This document shows, in pieces, positions 50,649 to 59,207 of a stretch of 64,000 nt of DNA (the first letter of the stretch is position 1; each line of letters starts with the position of its first letter). This stretch comes from Planctomycetaceae bacterium (GTDB taxonomy: Bacteria > Planctomycetota > Planctomycetia > Pirellulales > Pirellulaceae). A model generated the notes under the pieces. It saw only the letters and a list, made by a program, of their open reading frames with translations. It ran no database searches and had not been told where the DNA came from. The DNA lies in the NCBI GenBank assembly GCA_005778405.1, contig SXOA01000098.1:1-64000 (forward strand), given 5' to 3'. The position numbers and the translations under genes were made by a program.

Positions 50649-51791
50649 TCACACCTCTCGCCATTTGTCCTCCGGTAGATTCACCGGATGCAATTCGACG
50701 CCTGCACCTTTCTGCTTGACGAGCAGTGCGGAGATTTCGGCGTACTTTTCGCAATAGGCATTTGCCCCTTCTAGCCCCAAGACATAGAACGCCGTCGAGA
50801 GTGCATCCGCCTGAGCGGCTGTGGGGGCGATGACCGTCGCGGAGAGCACCTGTTCCGCCGGCCAGCCGGTGCGCGGATCGAGAATGTGGCCGTAGCGCTT
50901 CCCCTGGTGATGAAAGAACTGGCTGCCGGATCCGGAGGTTCCTAGGGCTTGATCGTGCAGCATGAATTCCGCGAGCCGCTGATCGGGGCGGAGGGGATGG
51001 CGGAGGCCGATGGACCAGGGGGTGGATTGCGGATTGGAGAGTTCAGATTTCGGATTTGGGATTTCGGATTTGGGATTTGAAGACTCCTGACTCCTGACCT
51101 CCGACCCCTGTCCCCTGACTCCCCTCGCCATTACGCTGCTGTTGCCGCCGTGGATGAGGAAGTCATGGACGCCGCGGCTGGAAAGTAGTTCGGCGCAGCG
51201 GTCGAGAGTGTGTCCTTTGCCGATGGCACCGAGATTGAGTTCCAGGCCGGGGACGAGGAACCGCACGCTCTTGTTGCCGGCGTCGAGATCCAGATGCTGG
51301 CTGCCGACTTTGGTGAGTGCCTCGGCGACTTCTGTTTCGCTCGGCATCCGTCCTAGCCGGCGATAGAAGCCCCAGACTTTGGTCAGTGCGCCTGAGGTGA
51401 TGTCGAGGGCTCCGCCAGTAGCTTCCCACAATACTTTGGCTTGCAGGAATAACTCAAACAACTTTTTCTCCACAACGACGGGCTGCGAGTAGGCCTGCTG
51501 ATTGAGCCGGCTGACTTCGCTAGTATCGCGGTAGACGGTGAGTTGGGCTTCGAGAGCTTCGACCACGTCCAGCGCATCCACCGCGGCATCCGGCCCGGCG
51601 GGATACTGCTTCGCATCGAGCAGCACTTCAAACTCGCAAGCCATCGCTTCTCGAGAGATCTGCGTCAGCCAGGATTCGTTCGCTCTGGACGGCTCAAGGA
51701 GCGGCACTGCAAGCTTGTCATGCGCATCCACTATCGCCCGAATCGCTGAGCGACCTGTGAGAAACTCGCGTCGAGACGAATCACGTGACAT
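50649..51791 (-). CDS. apbE: FAD:protein FMN transferase with an in-frame repeat insert
   Basis: A 380-residue ApbE enzyme, which attaches FMN to Thr in flavoproteins such as NqrB and RnfG. Tat-type start SRREFLTGRSAIR. Core: SREAMACEFEVLLDAKQYP, LEAQLTVYRDTSEVSRLNQQ, ALDITSGALTKVWGFYRRLG, LELNLGAIGKGHTLDRCAEL, FLIHGGNSSVMA and the metal site TAAQADALSTAFYVLG. Oddity: about residues 221-253 (GSEVRSQESSNPKSEIPNPK and following) are encoded by a low-complexity genomic repeat inserted between GNSSVMARG and TPWSIGLRHP. The normal family has only a short loop there. The insertion keeps frame, so the enzyme may still work. It starts six bases after the FabH-like stop. Confidence 0.9.
   Translation of the reverse strand: MSRDSSRREFLTGRSAIRAIVDAHDKLAVPLLEPSRANESWLTQISREAMACEFEVLLDAKQYPAGPDAAVDALDVVEALEAQLTVYRDTSEVSRLNQQAYSQPVVVEKKLFELFLQAKVLWEATGGALDITSGALTKVWGFYRRLGRMPSETEVAEALTKVGSQHLDLDAGNKSVRFLVPGLELNLGAIGKGHTLDRCAELLSSRGVHDFLIHGGNSSVMARGVRGQGSEVRSQESSNPKSEIPNPKSELSNPQSTPWSIGLRHPLRPDQRLAEFMLHDQALGTSGSGSQFFHHQGKRYGHILDPRTGWPAEQVLSATVIAPTAAQADALSTAFYVLGLEGANAYCEKYAEISALLVKQKGAGVELHPVNLPEDKWREV
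51031..51128. repeat. low-complexity repeat inserted in apbE
   Basis: Built of GATTTCGGATTTGGGATTTC-type units and a CTCCTGACTCCTGACC-type half. The sequence is unlike flanking coding DNA but is typical of intergenic repeats seen in planctomycete genomes. It encodes about 33 extra residues. Confidence 0.7.
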
Positions 51792-51793
51792 GT

Positions 51794-51820
51794 CTGCCTA
51801 CTGCCTACTGCCTACTGCCG
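51794..51820. repeat. CTGCCTA heptamer repeat forming the 3' end of the FabH-like gene
   Basis: Almost four copies of CTGCCTA in tandem. The TAG stop of the FabH-like gene (51798-51800) and its last seven or so residues lie inside it. Related repeats occur at 47905-47936 and 55681-55723. Confidence 0.7.
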
Positions 51821-52865
51821 TCCCCCACTCCACCGCTGCCATGATGCAATTGATACCACTACCAATACCGAGCAGCGCGACCCGCTCACCCGCTTGAAGG
51901 AACTGTTGCTCCTGGGCAATGGCTAGCGTGATCGGCAGCGCGACGGAGCCGGTGTTGCCAAGCCAGGGATAAGTGCAGAAGTCCCGCTCAGCTTTGAGTT
52001 CCAGCGACTGCAGCATCTGCATGCGATGAGCGCTGCCAACCTGATGGCAGATGGTGCGGTCGATGTCCTCGCGCTGCCAGCCGCTCTCCTTTAGGAAATC
52101 CGCAAAAGTCGCCTGTCCCGTGGCAATCCCTTCCGCGAGCAGCTTCTCGGAATCGGTCTGCATCAAGATCTGCGAGCCGCCGACGGAAGGCTCGTGCCCG
52201 CCTTGGCAGAGCTTGTAGTGATTGGTGTGGGCTCGCACCGAAACCGCCGTCAGTCGATGTCCGGTCGTGCTCAAATCGCGATGAGTCAGCAGGATCGCGG
52301 CGCTGGCGGAGCCGATGGTCAGCGAGGCCACCGCCAGCTTGATGGATTCGCGGGTCAACGTCTCATCACGATTGAGCTCCGCGATGGTGCTCTCGACCAG
52401 TTGCAGGCTGTCCTCGGTGCCGACGACGAGGCCGGCCCGAATCTGGCCCAGTTCAATCATTGTGGCCACTTGGATCATCCCGTTGAGCATCCCCAGGCAG
52501 GCATTCGAGACGTCATAGACCAGGCATTCTTGCGGCAACCCCAGCTCAAAATGCACGCTGCAGGCAGTGGCCGGCTCCAGGTAATCGCGGCAGACGGAGC
52601 CGTGGATGAGCGCCCCGACTTCCCGCAGATCGACGTTCGTTTTCTCCAGCGCCCGCCGCCCGCTCTGGATGCTCATCTCGCTCGGCCGCGTTCCCTTCGG
52701 CCAGAGCCGCCGCTCCTTGATCCCACTCATCAGTTCCAGCCGCCCCTCCGGCAGCCGCAACCTTTGGTAGAGTGGCGCTAGTCGCCGCTCGATTTCATCG
52801 CTGGTCAGGATTTCCTCCGGCAGCGCATAGCCGAGCGACTCGAGGCAGACATTCTGATAACGCAT
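51798..52865 (-). CDS. 3-oxoacyl-ACP synthase III / OleA-like thiolase
   Basis: A 355-residue thiolase-fold enzyme joining two acyl units by Claisen condensation. Active site intact: C123 (DVSNACLGMLNGM), H274 (CHQVGSAH) and N304 (LGNTGSVALP). The opening LESLGYALPEEILTSDEIE and the block SGIKERRLWPKGTRPSEMS are typical of the planctomycete FabH/OleA-like group. FabH starts fatty-acid synthesis; OleA makes beta-keto products for long-chain olefins, but no OleB, OleC or OleD is adjacent. The last residues (TAVGSRQ) are encoded by a heptamer repeat. apbE follows six bases later. Confidence 0.88.
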   Translation of the reverse strand: MRYQNVCLESLGYALPEEILTSDEIERRLAPLYQRLRLPEGRLELMSGIKERRLWPKGTRPSEMSIQSGRRALEKTNVDLREVGALIHGSVCRDYLEPATACSVHFELGLPQECLVYDVSNACLGMLNGMIQVATMIELGQIRAGLVVGTEDSLQLVESTIAELNRDETLTRESIKLAVASLTIGSASAAILLTHRDLSTTGHRLTAVSVRAHTNHYKLCQGGHEPSVGGSQILMQTDSEKLLAEGIATGQATFADFLKESGWQREDIDRTICHQVGSAHRMQMLQSLELKAERDFCTYPWLGNTGSVALPITLAIAQEQQFLQAGERVALLGIGSGINCIMAAVEWGTAVGSRQ

Positions 52866-52975
52866 GCATTCAGCCTACAGGCGGCCTGCGGGGTGGTAAA
52901 CGGGCGATGAAACCGGCAAAATAGTCCCCATTGCCGGTTTGCATTTCAGCGGCGGATTTTTGCGAGAGCGGGACC

Positions 52976-53575
52976 ATGTGCTGCGATTTGATCTTTGTCA
53001 TTTTGCTTTGTAAGCATGTCGGCGAAATGGTGCAAGAAAAGGGGCGGAACCCGCTGCTGTACCAGGTGCTGATGGCTGTCGGCTGGATTGGGGGAGAGAT
53101 CATCGGCGGCATCATTGGGTTGGTGGTTGCGATGGTCGCGAGCGATGGCAATGGTGATGTGGTTGAAGTGGGACTAGGGATTGGCGTGGTGATTGGTCTC
53201 GTATGCGGCGCGGGGCCGGCGTATCTGCTGGCCATGAATGTGACCCGCGATCCCAACTACCGCCCTCCGCAGCCCGTGCCGGGAGTGTCACCCTATGGAC
53301 CATCGCCGTATGGCTCTGCCCCCTCGCAAAATCCATTTGCACAAGGTACGCCTTCGCCAACTCCCGCCGCAAGCACCCCGCCGTCAACGAGCGCCGCAGC
53401 ACCCGGCATTCCGAGTTTTCTGCCGGCCAGCGCCTTCGCTCCCGCGAACACAGGTCCGCGTCGGCTGCAGTTTTACTGCCCCAGCGGCCACCTGCTGGAA
53501 GAATGGTCCACCTCGGCTGGCGAACAGCGCCGCTGTCCGCACTGCGGCGGCGTGGCAATAGTTCCCAAGAGCTGA
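52976..53575 (+). CDS. membrane protein with C-terminal zinc ribbon
   Basis: A 199-residue protein, ATG 52976. Two hydrophobic helices occupy about residues 25-80 (YQVLMAVGWIGGEIIGGIIG, GIGVVIGLVCGAGPAYLLAM). A Pro/Ser/Gly/Ala linker of about 75 residues follows, and the C-terminus is a small ribbon (YCPSGHLLEEWSTSAGEQRR, CPHCGGVAIVPKS). This is the reverse order of the zinc-ribbon membrane proteins at 3186-4061 and 24909-26000. Function unknown; probably a membrane-tethered metal-binding head. Confidence 0.75.
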   Translation: MCCDLIFVILLCKHVGEMVQEKGRNPLLYQVLMAVGWIGGEIIGGIIGLVVAMVASDGNGDVVEVGLGIGVVIGLVCGAGPAYLLAMNVTRDPNYRPPQPVPGVSPYGPSPYGSAPSQNPFAQGTPSPTPAASTPPSTSAAAPGIPSFLPASAFAPANTGPRRLQFYCPSGHLLEEWSTSAGEQRRCPHCGGVAIVPKS

Positions 53576-53830
53576 CGCAGTCATTTCCGCGGATATCGGG
53601 CGAACAGCCGGCTGATCACGGAGCGGCTGCAGAGTTCCCTCAATTCGTATGTGCCCACCCATCGTGCTGAGGCGTCGGCATTGGCGATCAGCCGTCGTGT
53701 CGTCGCCGTGGTAGCGGCGTGGAGCGGCAGATTCCGCTTGCCAATGGCGCAGAGGGCCATGTTCACGGCCTTCTTGAAGAAGTTCAGCTCATCCGTGGCA
53801 GCCCGCTAAATCAACATCAGCCCCATTTGC

Positions 53831-54211
53831 TTACTTTGACTTTCCACTTCGTCCCGCATTCTCCTCCATCCTCGCCTTCACCAGTTTCTTCACCAATCCT
53901 GCGGGCAGCGGCTTGTCTACGGCAAAGCGGATGGTCCCTGTGCTGGTGTCATACTTCTTGAGCTCGTCTCGGTGGGCGGCCACCGTGGAGTTGCTCATGA
54001 GGTAAAAAGCACAGTGATTCGCGGTCGCCCCGAGGGCCACCAGCAGCTTTCCGTCAAGTTTGAAGGCGGCGAGGCCGTAGCTGATGCACTCCTCGGCCTT
54101 GGGAGCTGCGGCTTTGATGGTCTTGCGAAGCTTGTCGAGCGCGGCACGCTGGTTGTCATCAAGGGCCGCGAGGTAGTCTTCAAAGGTCTTTGCTTTGGGT
54201 TTGGTTTTCAT
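53831..54211 (-). CDS. DUF1801-family protein (YdhG/iron-chaperone-like)
   Basis: A 126-residue protein; start at ATG 54211. Pattern of DUF1801: TFEDYLAALDDNQRAALDKL, RKTIKAAAPKAEECISYGLA, AFKLDGKLLVALGATANHCA, FYLMSNSTVAAHRDELKKYD and GTIRFAVDKPLPAGLVKKLV. Relatives are described as iron chaperones or simply uncharacterised; no metal site is obvious. Small, cytoplasmic and single-gene, between the zinc-ribbon gene and plsC. Confidence 0.88.
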   Translation of the reverse strand: MKTKPKAKTFEDYLAALDDNQRAALDKLRKTIKAAAPKAEECISYGLAAFKLDGKLLVALGATANHCAFYLMSNSTVAAHRDELKKYDTSTGTIRFAVDKPLPAGLVKKLVKARMEENAGRSGKSK

Positions 54212-54321
54212 GGGTTTCGCCGCGAAGTGAAGAGTGCGCCAATTGTATGATGCGGAGTTTCCCGCCAACCCAGTCGGTTGGCAAGGCGGTGATGATCAGG
54301 GCGATTCATCGCAGGAATCCG

Positions 54322-55551
54322 CTAATCCAAACCTAGATCTTCCAGCGGCGGGGATTCCTTGGCCAAGGCATCGATCATCGACTGGAGAGACTCTTCGATT
54401 TCGACCATCAGGGGATCGATGGGTGCGCCGCGGACGCGCTCCGGGGAGACTTCGATGGCCGGAGCGATTTGCAAGATGACTTTGAGGTGGCCGTGGCGGC
54501 GGGCTTTGTCGAACATGTCCTCCTCAAACTTCTCGATGATTTCCAGCACCCGGTCCACGCTGGGATTCTGGGCGAGGTAGTCGGGCGGATAGCACGAAAG
54601 CTGTTGGGCGAGGTAAATGTCGGCGAGCTGTTTCCACCGGCGGGTCCGCTCCACTTTGTCCACGCGGCCGGCGACCATGTCCGGCAGGATTTTCTGTCGC
54701 AGGTTGCGGACCCGCGGCACGACCTTGCCGGTTTGCACTCCCCCCAGCCATTCCATTTCAATCGGACCAAGCAGATGGTCCATCAATCCCCGCAGTCGAT
54801 CACCCAGGCGTCCGGTTTGGATCTGGCCGAAGTATTCGATCTCCTTGAGCCCCAGCATGGCGCTCCCCACTTTGGCAATTCGCGGGAGCAACGGCAATTC
54901 GCGCTGCGGTTGCCAGGTGAAGCGGTGTTCGATATCGGTGAGGACATCATCGGCCACCTGGTGAATGTCGCCGCTGAAGTGATATTTGATTCCGACCGGA
55001 TGGACAACCACCTTGCCTGGCATCGCAAGCCGGGCCCGCTTTTTTGCGGCGCTACGGGCGATGAACGCCACTCCGTCCAGCAGGGCCTGCAGCCGGTCGT
55101 TGATGCGGCTGGTGGCTCCTTCGGGAAAAATGATGAGCGGGCGTTTGGCCTCGGTGAGCAAATCGATGGCGGTGGTGATGGCTTGCCGGTCGACCCCTTC
55201 GCGGTTGACGCTGAAGCCCCCCATCATCCGGATGGCCCAAGTGCTGAGGCGGTCCTGGTGAAAAAGGTGCCAGCTCGCCATGGCATAGACGTGGCAAGGC
55301 GTCTCCTGCGCCAGAAAACCCAAGGCGATGGGATCGGCAGTGCGGGGATGGTTGGGGGTGAGCAGGATTCCGTGCCCCGCCGCCAGAGACTCTCGCAGGC
55401 GCTCAATGCCGCGAATCTCATGAGCGACCACTCCTTCCGTTCGCCGCAACTGCCAGCCAGGGACGCCGACGAGCTTGATGAGCCAGGACCAGAAGGTGCC
55501 GCGATACGGAGGCACAAACTGGTAAGGTTTTTCGATGATGATGTTTTGCAT
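54322..55551 (-). CDS. 1-acyl-sn-glycerol-3-phosphate acyltransferase (PlsC family)
   Basis: A 409-residue protein; start at ATG 55551 (MQNIIIEKPYQFVPP). Acyltransferase motif I is TPNHPRTADP (H68, D73; HX4D), motif II lies near MGGFSVNREGVDR and motif III is IIFPEGATSR. These transfer acyl groups to lysophosphatidate in phospholipid synthesis. The C-terminal 180 residues extend beyond a minimal PlsC and are helical and charged, as in larger planctomycete homologues, so the acceptor may differ. It is divergent from xerD. Confidence 0.88.
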   Translation of the reverse strand: MQNIIIEKPYQFVPPYRGTFWSWLIKLVGVPGWQLRRTEGVVAHEIRGIERLRESLAAGHGILLTPNHPRTADPIALGFLAQETPCHVYAMASWHLFHQDRLSTWAIRMMGGFSVNREGVDRQAITTAIDLLTEAKRPLIIFPEGATSRINDRLQALLDGVAFIARSAAKKRARLAMPGKVVVHPVGIKYHFSGDIHQVADDVLTDIEHRFTWQPQRELPLLPRIAKVGSAMLGLKEIEYFGQIQTGRLGDRLRGLMDHLLGPIEMEWLGGVQTGKVVPRVRNLRQKILPDMVAGRVDKVERTRRWKQLADIYLAQQLSCYPPDYLAQNPSVDRVLEIIEKFEEDMFDKARRHGHLKVILQIAPAIEVSPERVRGAPIDPLMVEIEESLQSMIDALAKESPPLEDLGLD

Positions 55552-55680
55552 GACGACGTGCGGATCGACGGCTGACGGCTGGCTGCATTCGGGCGCTTGC
55601 ACCGAATGTAGCGAGGTTGAGGGGAGAGACAAGGTGAGTTGCCGGCAGCGGGACGGCGGGACGAAGAGAGTAAGCAGTCG

Positions 55681-55723
55681 GCAGTAGGCAGTAAGAGTCT
55701 GCGAACTGCCAACTGCCTACTGC
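55681..55723. repeat. GCAGTAGGCAGT inverted repeat ahead of xerD
   Basis: GCAGTAGGCAGT (55681-55692) and ACTGCCTACTGC (55712-55723) form a perfect 12-pair stem with a 19-base loop, 19 bases ahead of the xerD ATG. It belongs to the CTGCCTA heptamer family. Confidence 0.7.
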
Positions 55724-55742
55724 ATACTGCCAACTCCTCCCC

Positions 55743-56696
55743 ATGCCCGCCCGTCCTCTCAAACCCAAGCTCATTGTCCCCGCGGCCGCGCAGGCCGGCG
55801 GCAGCACGCAGGGCGCGCGGTGGGCGGCGGCGTGCATCGACTATCTGCGGACAGAGTGCCACCTGGCGGCCAACAGCACCGCGGCCTACCAACGGGACCT
55901 GCGGCGATTCTGCCAGTGGGCGGGAACGCGGTTCATTCCCAAGCTGACCGTGCGGGACTTGTCCGATTACATGGGCTGGCTGCAGACGCAGAAGCTCGCC
56001 CCGCCGAGCATCGCCCGGCACATTGTTTCGCTGAAAATCTTCTATCGGTATTTGCAGCTCGAAGGGATTGTGCAGGACAATCCGGCGGAGCTACTGGGGA
56101 CGCAGAAAACCTGGGAGCGAATGCCCGAGGTCCTCTCGGCTTCGATGGTGCAGCGGCTACTCGCCGCGCCACAGCCGCGGGATCCGTTTTTTCGCCGCGA
56201 CCGGGCGATGCTGGAATTGCTCTATGCCACCGGCTGCCGGGCGTCGGAGGTTTCCGGCATGCACGTGCGGGATTTGCACCTGGCGGAGAAGTACTGCCTG
56301 GCCCGCGGCAAAGGGAGCAAGGAGCGGCTGACACCGCTGGGCGAAGCAGCAGTTGCCGCCGTGGAAGATTACCTGAAGACCGAGCGCGGAGAGCTGGCAA
56401 GTGTCGCCGGCTCACCGCCGCCATGGCTGCTGTTGTCACGCGGCGGCCGGCAATTGCGGCGGGAAGCCATTTGGGAACTGGTCAAACGCTATGCCCGCCG
56501 GGCAGGCGTCCCTACCGCCATCAGTCCCCACACGCTGCGGCACAGCTTTGCCACGCACCTGCTCACCGGCGGCGCGGACCTGCGGCAGGTGCAGGAATTG
56601 CTCGGCCACGCCAGCATCGCCACTACGCAGATCTACACGCACGTCGATCAATCGCGGCTGAAGAAGGTGCACAGCCAGTTTCATCCGCGGGCCTGA
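55743..56696 (+). CDS. xerD: tyrosine recombinase XerC/XerD
   Basis: A 317-residue site-specific recombinase that resolves chromosome dimers at dif. Core-binding SAM-like domain about residues 20-115 (ACIDYLRTECHLAANSTAAY, QTQKLAPPSIARHIVSLKIF). Catalytic residues: R166 (TGCRASEVSG), K190 (GKGSKERLTPLG), H263 and R266 (HTLRHSFATHLL), H289 (LLGHASI) and nucleophile Y298 (TTQIYTHVD). Length and the QELLGHASIATTQIYTHV ending are typical of XerD. XerC cannot be ruled out. It is not associated with an integrated element here. Confidence 0.92.
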   Translation: MPARPLKPKLIVPAAAQAGGSTQGARWAAACIDYLRTECHLAANSTAAYQRDLRRFCQWAGTRFIPKLTVRDLSDYMGWLQTQKLAPPSIARHIVSLKIFYRYLQLEGIVQDNPAELLGTQKTWERMPEVLSASMVQRLLAAPQPRDPFFRRDRAMLELLYATGCRASEVSGMHVRDLHLAEKYCLARGKGSKERLTPLGEAAVAAVEDYLKTERGELASVAGSPPPWLLLSRGGRQLRREAIWELVKRYARRAGVPTAISPHTLRHSFATHLLTGGADLRQVQELLGHASIATTQIYTHVDQSRLKKVHSQFHPRA

Positions 56697-56729
56697 TCGT
56701 GGAGCGAGACAAGAAGTGTGTCTAGGATT

Positions 56730-56803
56730 GGGTGGCATGGCCACTGCTTTGAGTGGCCATGTGAACTGGAACACGCCCACGCAAAGCCGTGGACTTGCCA
56801 CCC
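56730..56803. repeat. 74-base three-stem repeat element, copy 2 (intergenic)
   Basis: Same outer boundaries GGGTGGCA / TGCCACCC as copy 1 at 14762-14838 and the same CATGGCCACT / AGTGGCCATG hairpin. The second hairpin is weaker (CACGCCCACG against CCGTGGACTTG). It lies in opposite orientation to copy 1, between the convergent xerD and exbD genes. Confidence 0.85.
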
Positions 56804-56822
56804 GATGGATACTTGGAAGGAT

Positions 56823-57281
56823 CTACCGAATTCGCACCTTGTGAATGAGCGGTTCGATGCGGCCGGCGGAATCGCGGCGGCCGCTGATAGCGGTAACGGC
56901 CGCGATGGTGTGCTGGTAAGCAAGCCGTTCATCGCAAAACAAGTCGGCCTCCATTTCGGCAGCCAGTTGCTGATTGCCACCAATGATCTCTTCAATGCGG
57001 ATTCGCAGCGCCGGCATATCGGAAATGACTTGCCCATTGAGCCGAATCCCCGCCAGTGAGCCATCCGCCGCCGCGGTCAGCTTGATTTGCAGCGGCGGCG
57101 GAGCCGTCATGGATGGCTGCCCATGCCCGATTGCCAGCGGCATCTGGATCGCCAAGTCTCCTTCCTGGGTCAGAATCCGCAACGTGAAAATGAAGAACGC
57201 CAGCAGTTGAAAGACAATGTCAATCATTGGCGTCATGTCGATGTTGACGCCGGCGGCGGCAAACTTCGGAAGAATTCGCAT
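56823..57281 (-). CDS. ExbD/TolR-family protein 3 (last gene of operon)
   Basis: A 152-residue protein; ATG 57281. N-terminal cytoplasmic stub, then the family signature VNIDMTPMIDIVFQLLAFFI with the essential membrane Asp (MTPMID), then a periplasmic domain (GSLAGIRLNGQVISDMPALR, VTAISGRRDSAGRIEPLIHK). ExbD/TolR subunits form the proton channel with ExbB/TolQ and pass energy to a periplasmic partner. It is the third of three ExbD genes in a row; all keep the channel Asp. Confidence 0.9.
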   Translation of the reverse strand: MRILPKFAAAGVNIDMTPMIDIVFQLLAFFIFTLRILTQEGDLAIQMPLAIGHGQPSMTAPPPLQIKLTAAADGSLAGIRLNGQVISDMPALRIRIEEIIGGNQQLAAEMEADLFCDERLAYQHTIAAVTAISGRRDSAGRIEPLIHKVRIR

Positions 57282-57365
57282 GAGGCACCTGGGGAAGATG
57301 CGGCAGACAACGATCCGCCGCAAGGTGCTGACTCATTCGCGAGAATGCGCGGGTTCTATTCCCAG

Positions 57366-57869
57366 CTAGCCCCCAGGCGGCCGCGGCGGTGCGAATTTGA
57401 TCTTCTCGACCATCTTGGTGATGTGGCCAGCCGCGTCTTTCTCGCCGGAGACCGCGGTGATGCACTTGATGACATTCTCGTAGTCGAGATTGTAATCGGC
57501 ATCGATGGTAACCTCCGCGGAGGCTGCCTGGCTGCCGGTGCCGACCAGGCTGGCAATATGGGCCCGCAGTTGCTTCCAGCCGTCGGTGCCAAAGGGAGTG
57601 CCCCCGGTGCCGTCGTCGTTGGGATTGAGGAAAATGCCGTTGCAGGAACCATCCGCCGTGGCCCGAATGCGGACCTTGATGGGGGGAACCTGGTTGGGAT
57701 CCGGCGTGCCGGCCCGCGGGGCGGCCAGCGGCATGGTGATATTGAAGTCGCCTTCCTGCGTGGTGATCTTGAGCGTGAATATGAAAAAGCTCAGGAGTTG
57801 GAAGACAATGTCGATCATGGGCGTCATATCGATCGCCACTGCCGGATCGCCACCTTTTTTGATCTTCAT
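57366..57869 (-). CDS. ExbD/TolR-family protein 2
   Basis: A 167-residue protein starting MKIKKGGDPAVAIDMTPMID with the transmembrane helix IVFQLLSFFIFTLKI. The periplasmic half carries RIRATADGSCNGIFLNPNDD, an inserted Gly/Asp-rich loop, and EVTIDADYNLDYENVIKCIT followed by an acidic-to-basic Pro-rich end. It shares about half its residues with the third copy (LKITTQEGDFNITMPLA versus LRILTQEGDLAIQMPLA), indicating a tandem duplication. Confidence 0.92.
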   Translation of the reverse strand: MKIKKGGDPAVAIDMTPMIDIVFQLLSFFIFTLKITTQEGDFNITMPLAAPRAGTPDPNQVPPIKVRIRATADGSCNGIFLNPNDDGTGGTPFGTDGWKQLRAHIASLVGTGSQAASAEVTIDADYNLDYENVIKCITAVSGEKDAAGHITKMVEKIKFAPPRPPGG

Positions 57870-57908
57870 AATGAATTATCCGACCGGCAATGCGAGGCAA
57901 CGCCAAAA

Positions 57909-58346
57909 CTATTCTTTATCCTTCGCCCGCAACGAGAATTTTGTGAACTCAACCGATTGAGCAACTTTGATCAGCTGCTGAACATCTCCCGTTTTGGCGT
58001 CCTTGTGGGCCCGGATGATGATGTTGGCATCGGACACGCTCCTACCGCGCTGTTCGAGCATCGTCCTCTCCGCGTTCAGCACCGACTTGGCCGCGTCCGC
58101 ATTGGGAAAGGGCTGGCCTCCGGCCAGAATCTGCCCGTCCTTGGTGACCTGCAACGTGATCGGAACGTCCTCGGATTTTTCCGGCGGCTTGGCCAGCTCA
58201 CTGGCCGGCAACTGGATGCGGGCATCCTGGTCGGCCCCTTCAAAGCTGAGGATGAACACGAAGAAGGTCAAAAGCTGGAAGCAGATATCGATCATGGGGG
58301 TCATGTCGATTTCAATCTTCGCAGCTTCGACTTTTTTGATCTTCAT
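57909..58346 (-). CDS. ExbD/TolR-family protein 1
   Basis: A 145-residue protein; ATG 58346 (MKIKKVEAAKIEIDMTPMID). Helix ICFQLLTFFVFILSF holds the usual channel geometry. The periplasmic domain ends DANIIIRAHKDAKTGDVQQL, close to canonical ExbD (the usual R-AD..-V-.V form). It is less similar to copies 2 and 3 than they are to each other. It follows the ExbB gene by 39 bases. Confidence 0.92.
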   Translation of the reverse strand: MKIKKVEAAKIEIDMTPMIDICFQLLTFFVFILSFEGADQDARIQLPASELAKPPEKSEDVPITLQVTKDGQILAGGQPFPNADAAKSVLNAERTMLEQRGRSVSDANIIIRAHKDAKTGDVQQLIKVAQSVEFTKFSLRAKDKE

Positions 58347-58385
58347 AAGTGCTCCCAATGGCGGTCAAACTTCAGCGCTCCAACC

Positions 58386-59207
58386 CTACTTCTTAGCCGC
58401 CATTCCTTCGAACCGGCCCATTAAATTGCCGGCGGTCACACCGACTTCCAGGACCAGCTTGGCGAAGCGATTCTTGAGCAAGGCCAGCGAGATGATCGCC
58501 GGAATGGCGAGGACCAGGCCCACGAGCGTGGTAATGAGGGCCGTGGAAACCCCCCGCGCCAGCACACTCGGCTTGGGAGTGGCGGTGGAGCCAGCGATGA
58601 CCATAAAGGAGGCCACCATCCCGTCCACCGTACCGAGCAATCCGACCATGGGGCTAATGCTGCCGACCAGGCCGATGTAGCTCAGCCGGTGCTCGATTTT
58701 CATGTTTTCTTCTTCGCCGACTTCCCCCATCGCGCCGATCGACTTGTCATAGCCCTGCTGGAGCTTGGACATGCCGGCGGACAGCATTTGGCCCAGCATC
58801 GATTCGTCGGCCTTGGCCAAATCGAAAGCTTCCTGAAACCGCTTCTCGTTGAGATGGGCGTCAAATGCGTCCGCCAGATGGCGCGGGCAGACGGCGTCTC
58901 TCCGGGCCGCTAGCAGGTTCATCACCAGCACCGCTACAAAAGAGAACGAAATGAACAGGAAGGCAATGCAGTACTTCCAGCCGAGCGCGCCCGCAAACCA
59001 GATCAAAAAGTTGTCGGAAGGCGCGTCTGGATCCTTCTCCGGCTCCGCCGGCTCCGCGGTCGTTTCCGCAGCTGAATCGGGCTCCTGCGCGACAGCCACG
59101 GACGACGAAGAAGTGGACAGCGAGCGGACTAGCTCGCCACCGAGAACCAACAGTGCGAGCACGCCAAAAATGGCGGCCCAGCCTCGATGGACCATAGAAC
59201 TCTGCAT
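58386..59207 (-). CDS. ExbB/TolQ/MotA-family proton channel
   Basis: A 273-residue protein with a long N-terminal extension: a signal-like helix (WAAIFGVLALLVLGGELVRS), an acidic Ser/Glu/Pro periplasmic segment (about residues 30-65), then three membrane helices. Conserved core: RLSYIGLVGSISPMVGLLGT, VDGMVASFMVI and ARGVSTALITTLVGLVLAIP. This forms the pentameric channel that pairs with ExbD. The three downstream ExbD genes and two upstream TPR genes are on the same strand, a complete planctomycete Tol/Exb-type energy module. Confidence 0.93.
   Translation of the reverse strand: MQSSMVHRGWAAIFGVLALLVLGGELVRSLSTSSSSVAVAQEPDSAAETTAEPAEPEKDPDAPSDNFLIWFAGALGWKYCIAFLFISFSFVAVLVMNLLAARRDAVCPRHLADAFDAHLNEKRFQEAFDLAKADESMLGQMLSAGMSKLQQGYDKSIGAMGEVGEEENMKIEHRLSYIGLVGSISPMVGLLGTVDGMVASFMVIAGSTATPKPSVLARGVSTALITTLVGLVLAIPAIISLALLKNRFAKLVLEVGVTAGNLMGRFEGMAAKK

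Noticed and set aside
51794-51820. CTGCCTA tandem units as a CRISPR array or spacer remnant
   Set aside because: Seven-base period with no spacers and no cas genes; a simple tandem repeat.
53581-53766. 61-residue minus-strand open frame
   Set aside because: Starts at GTG without a ribosome-binding site, no family resemblance; possible small gene but unsupported.
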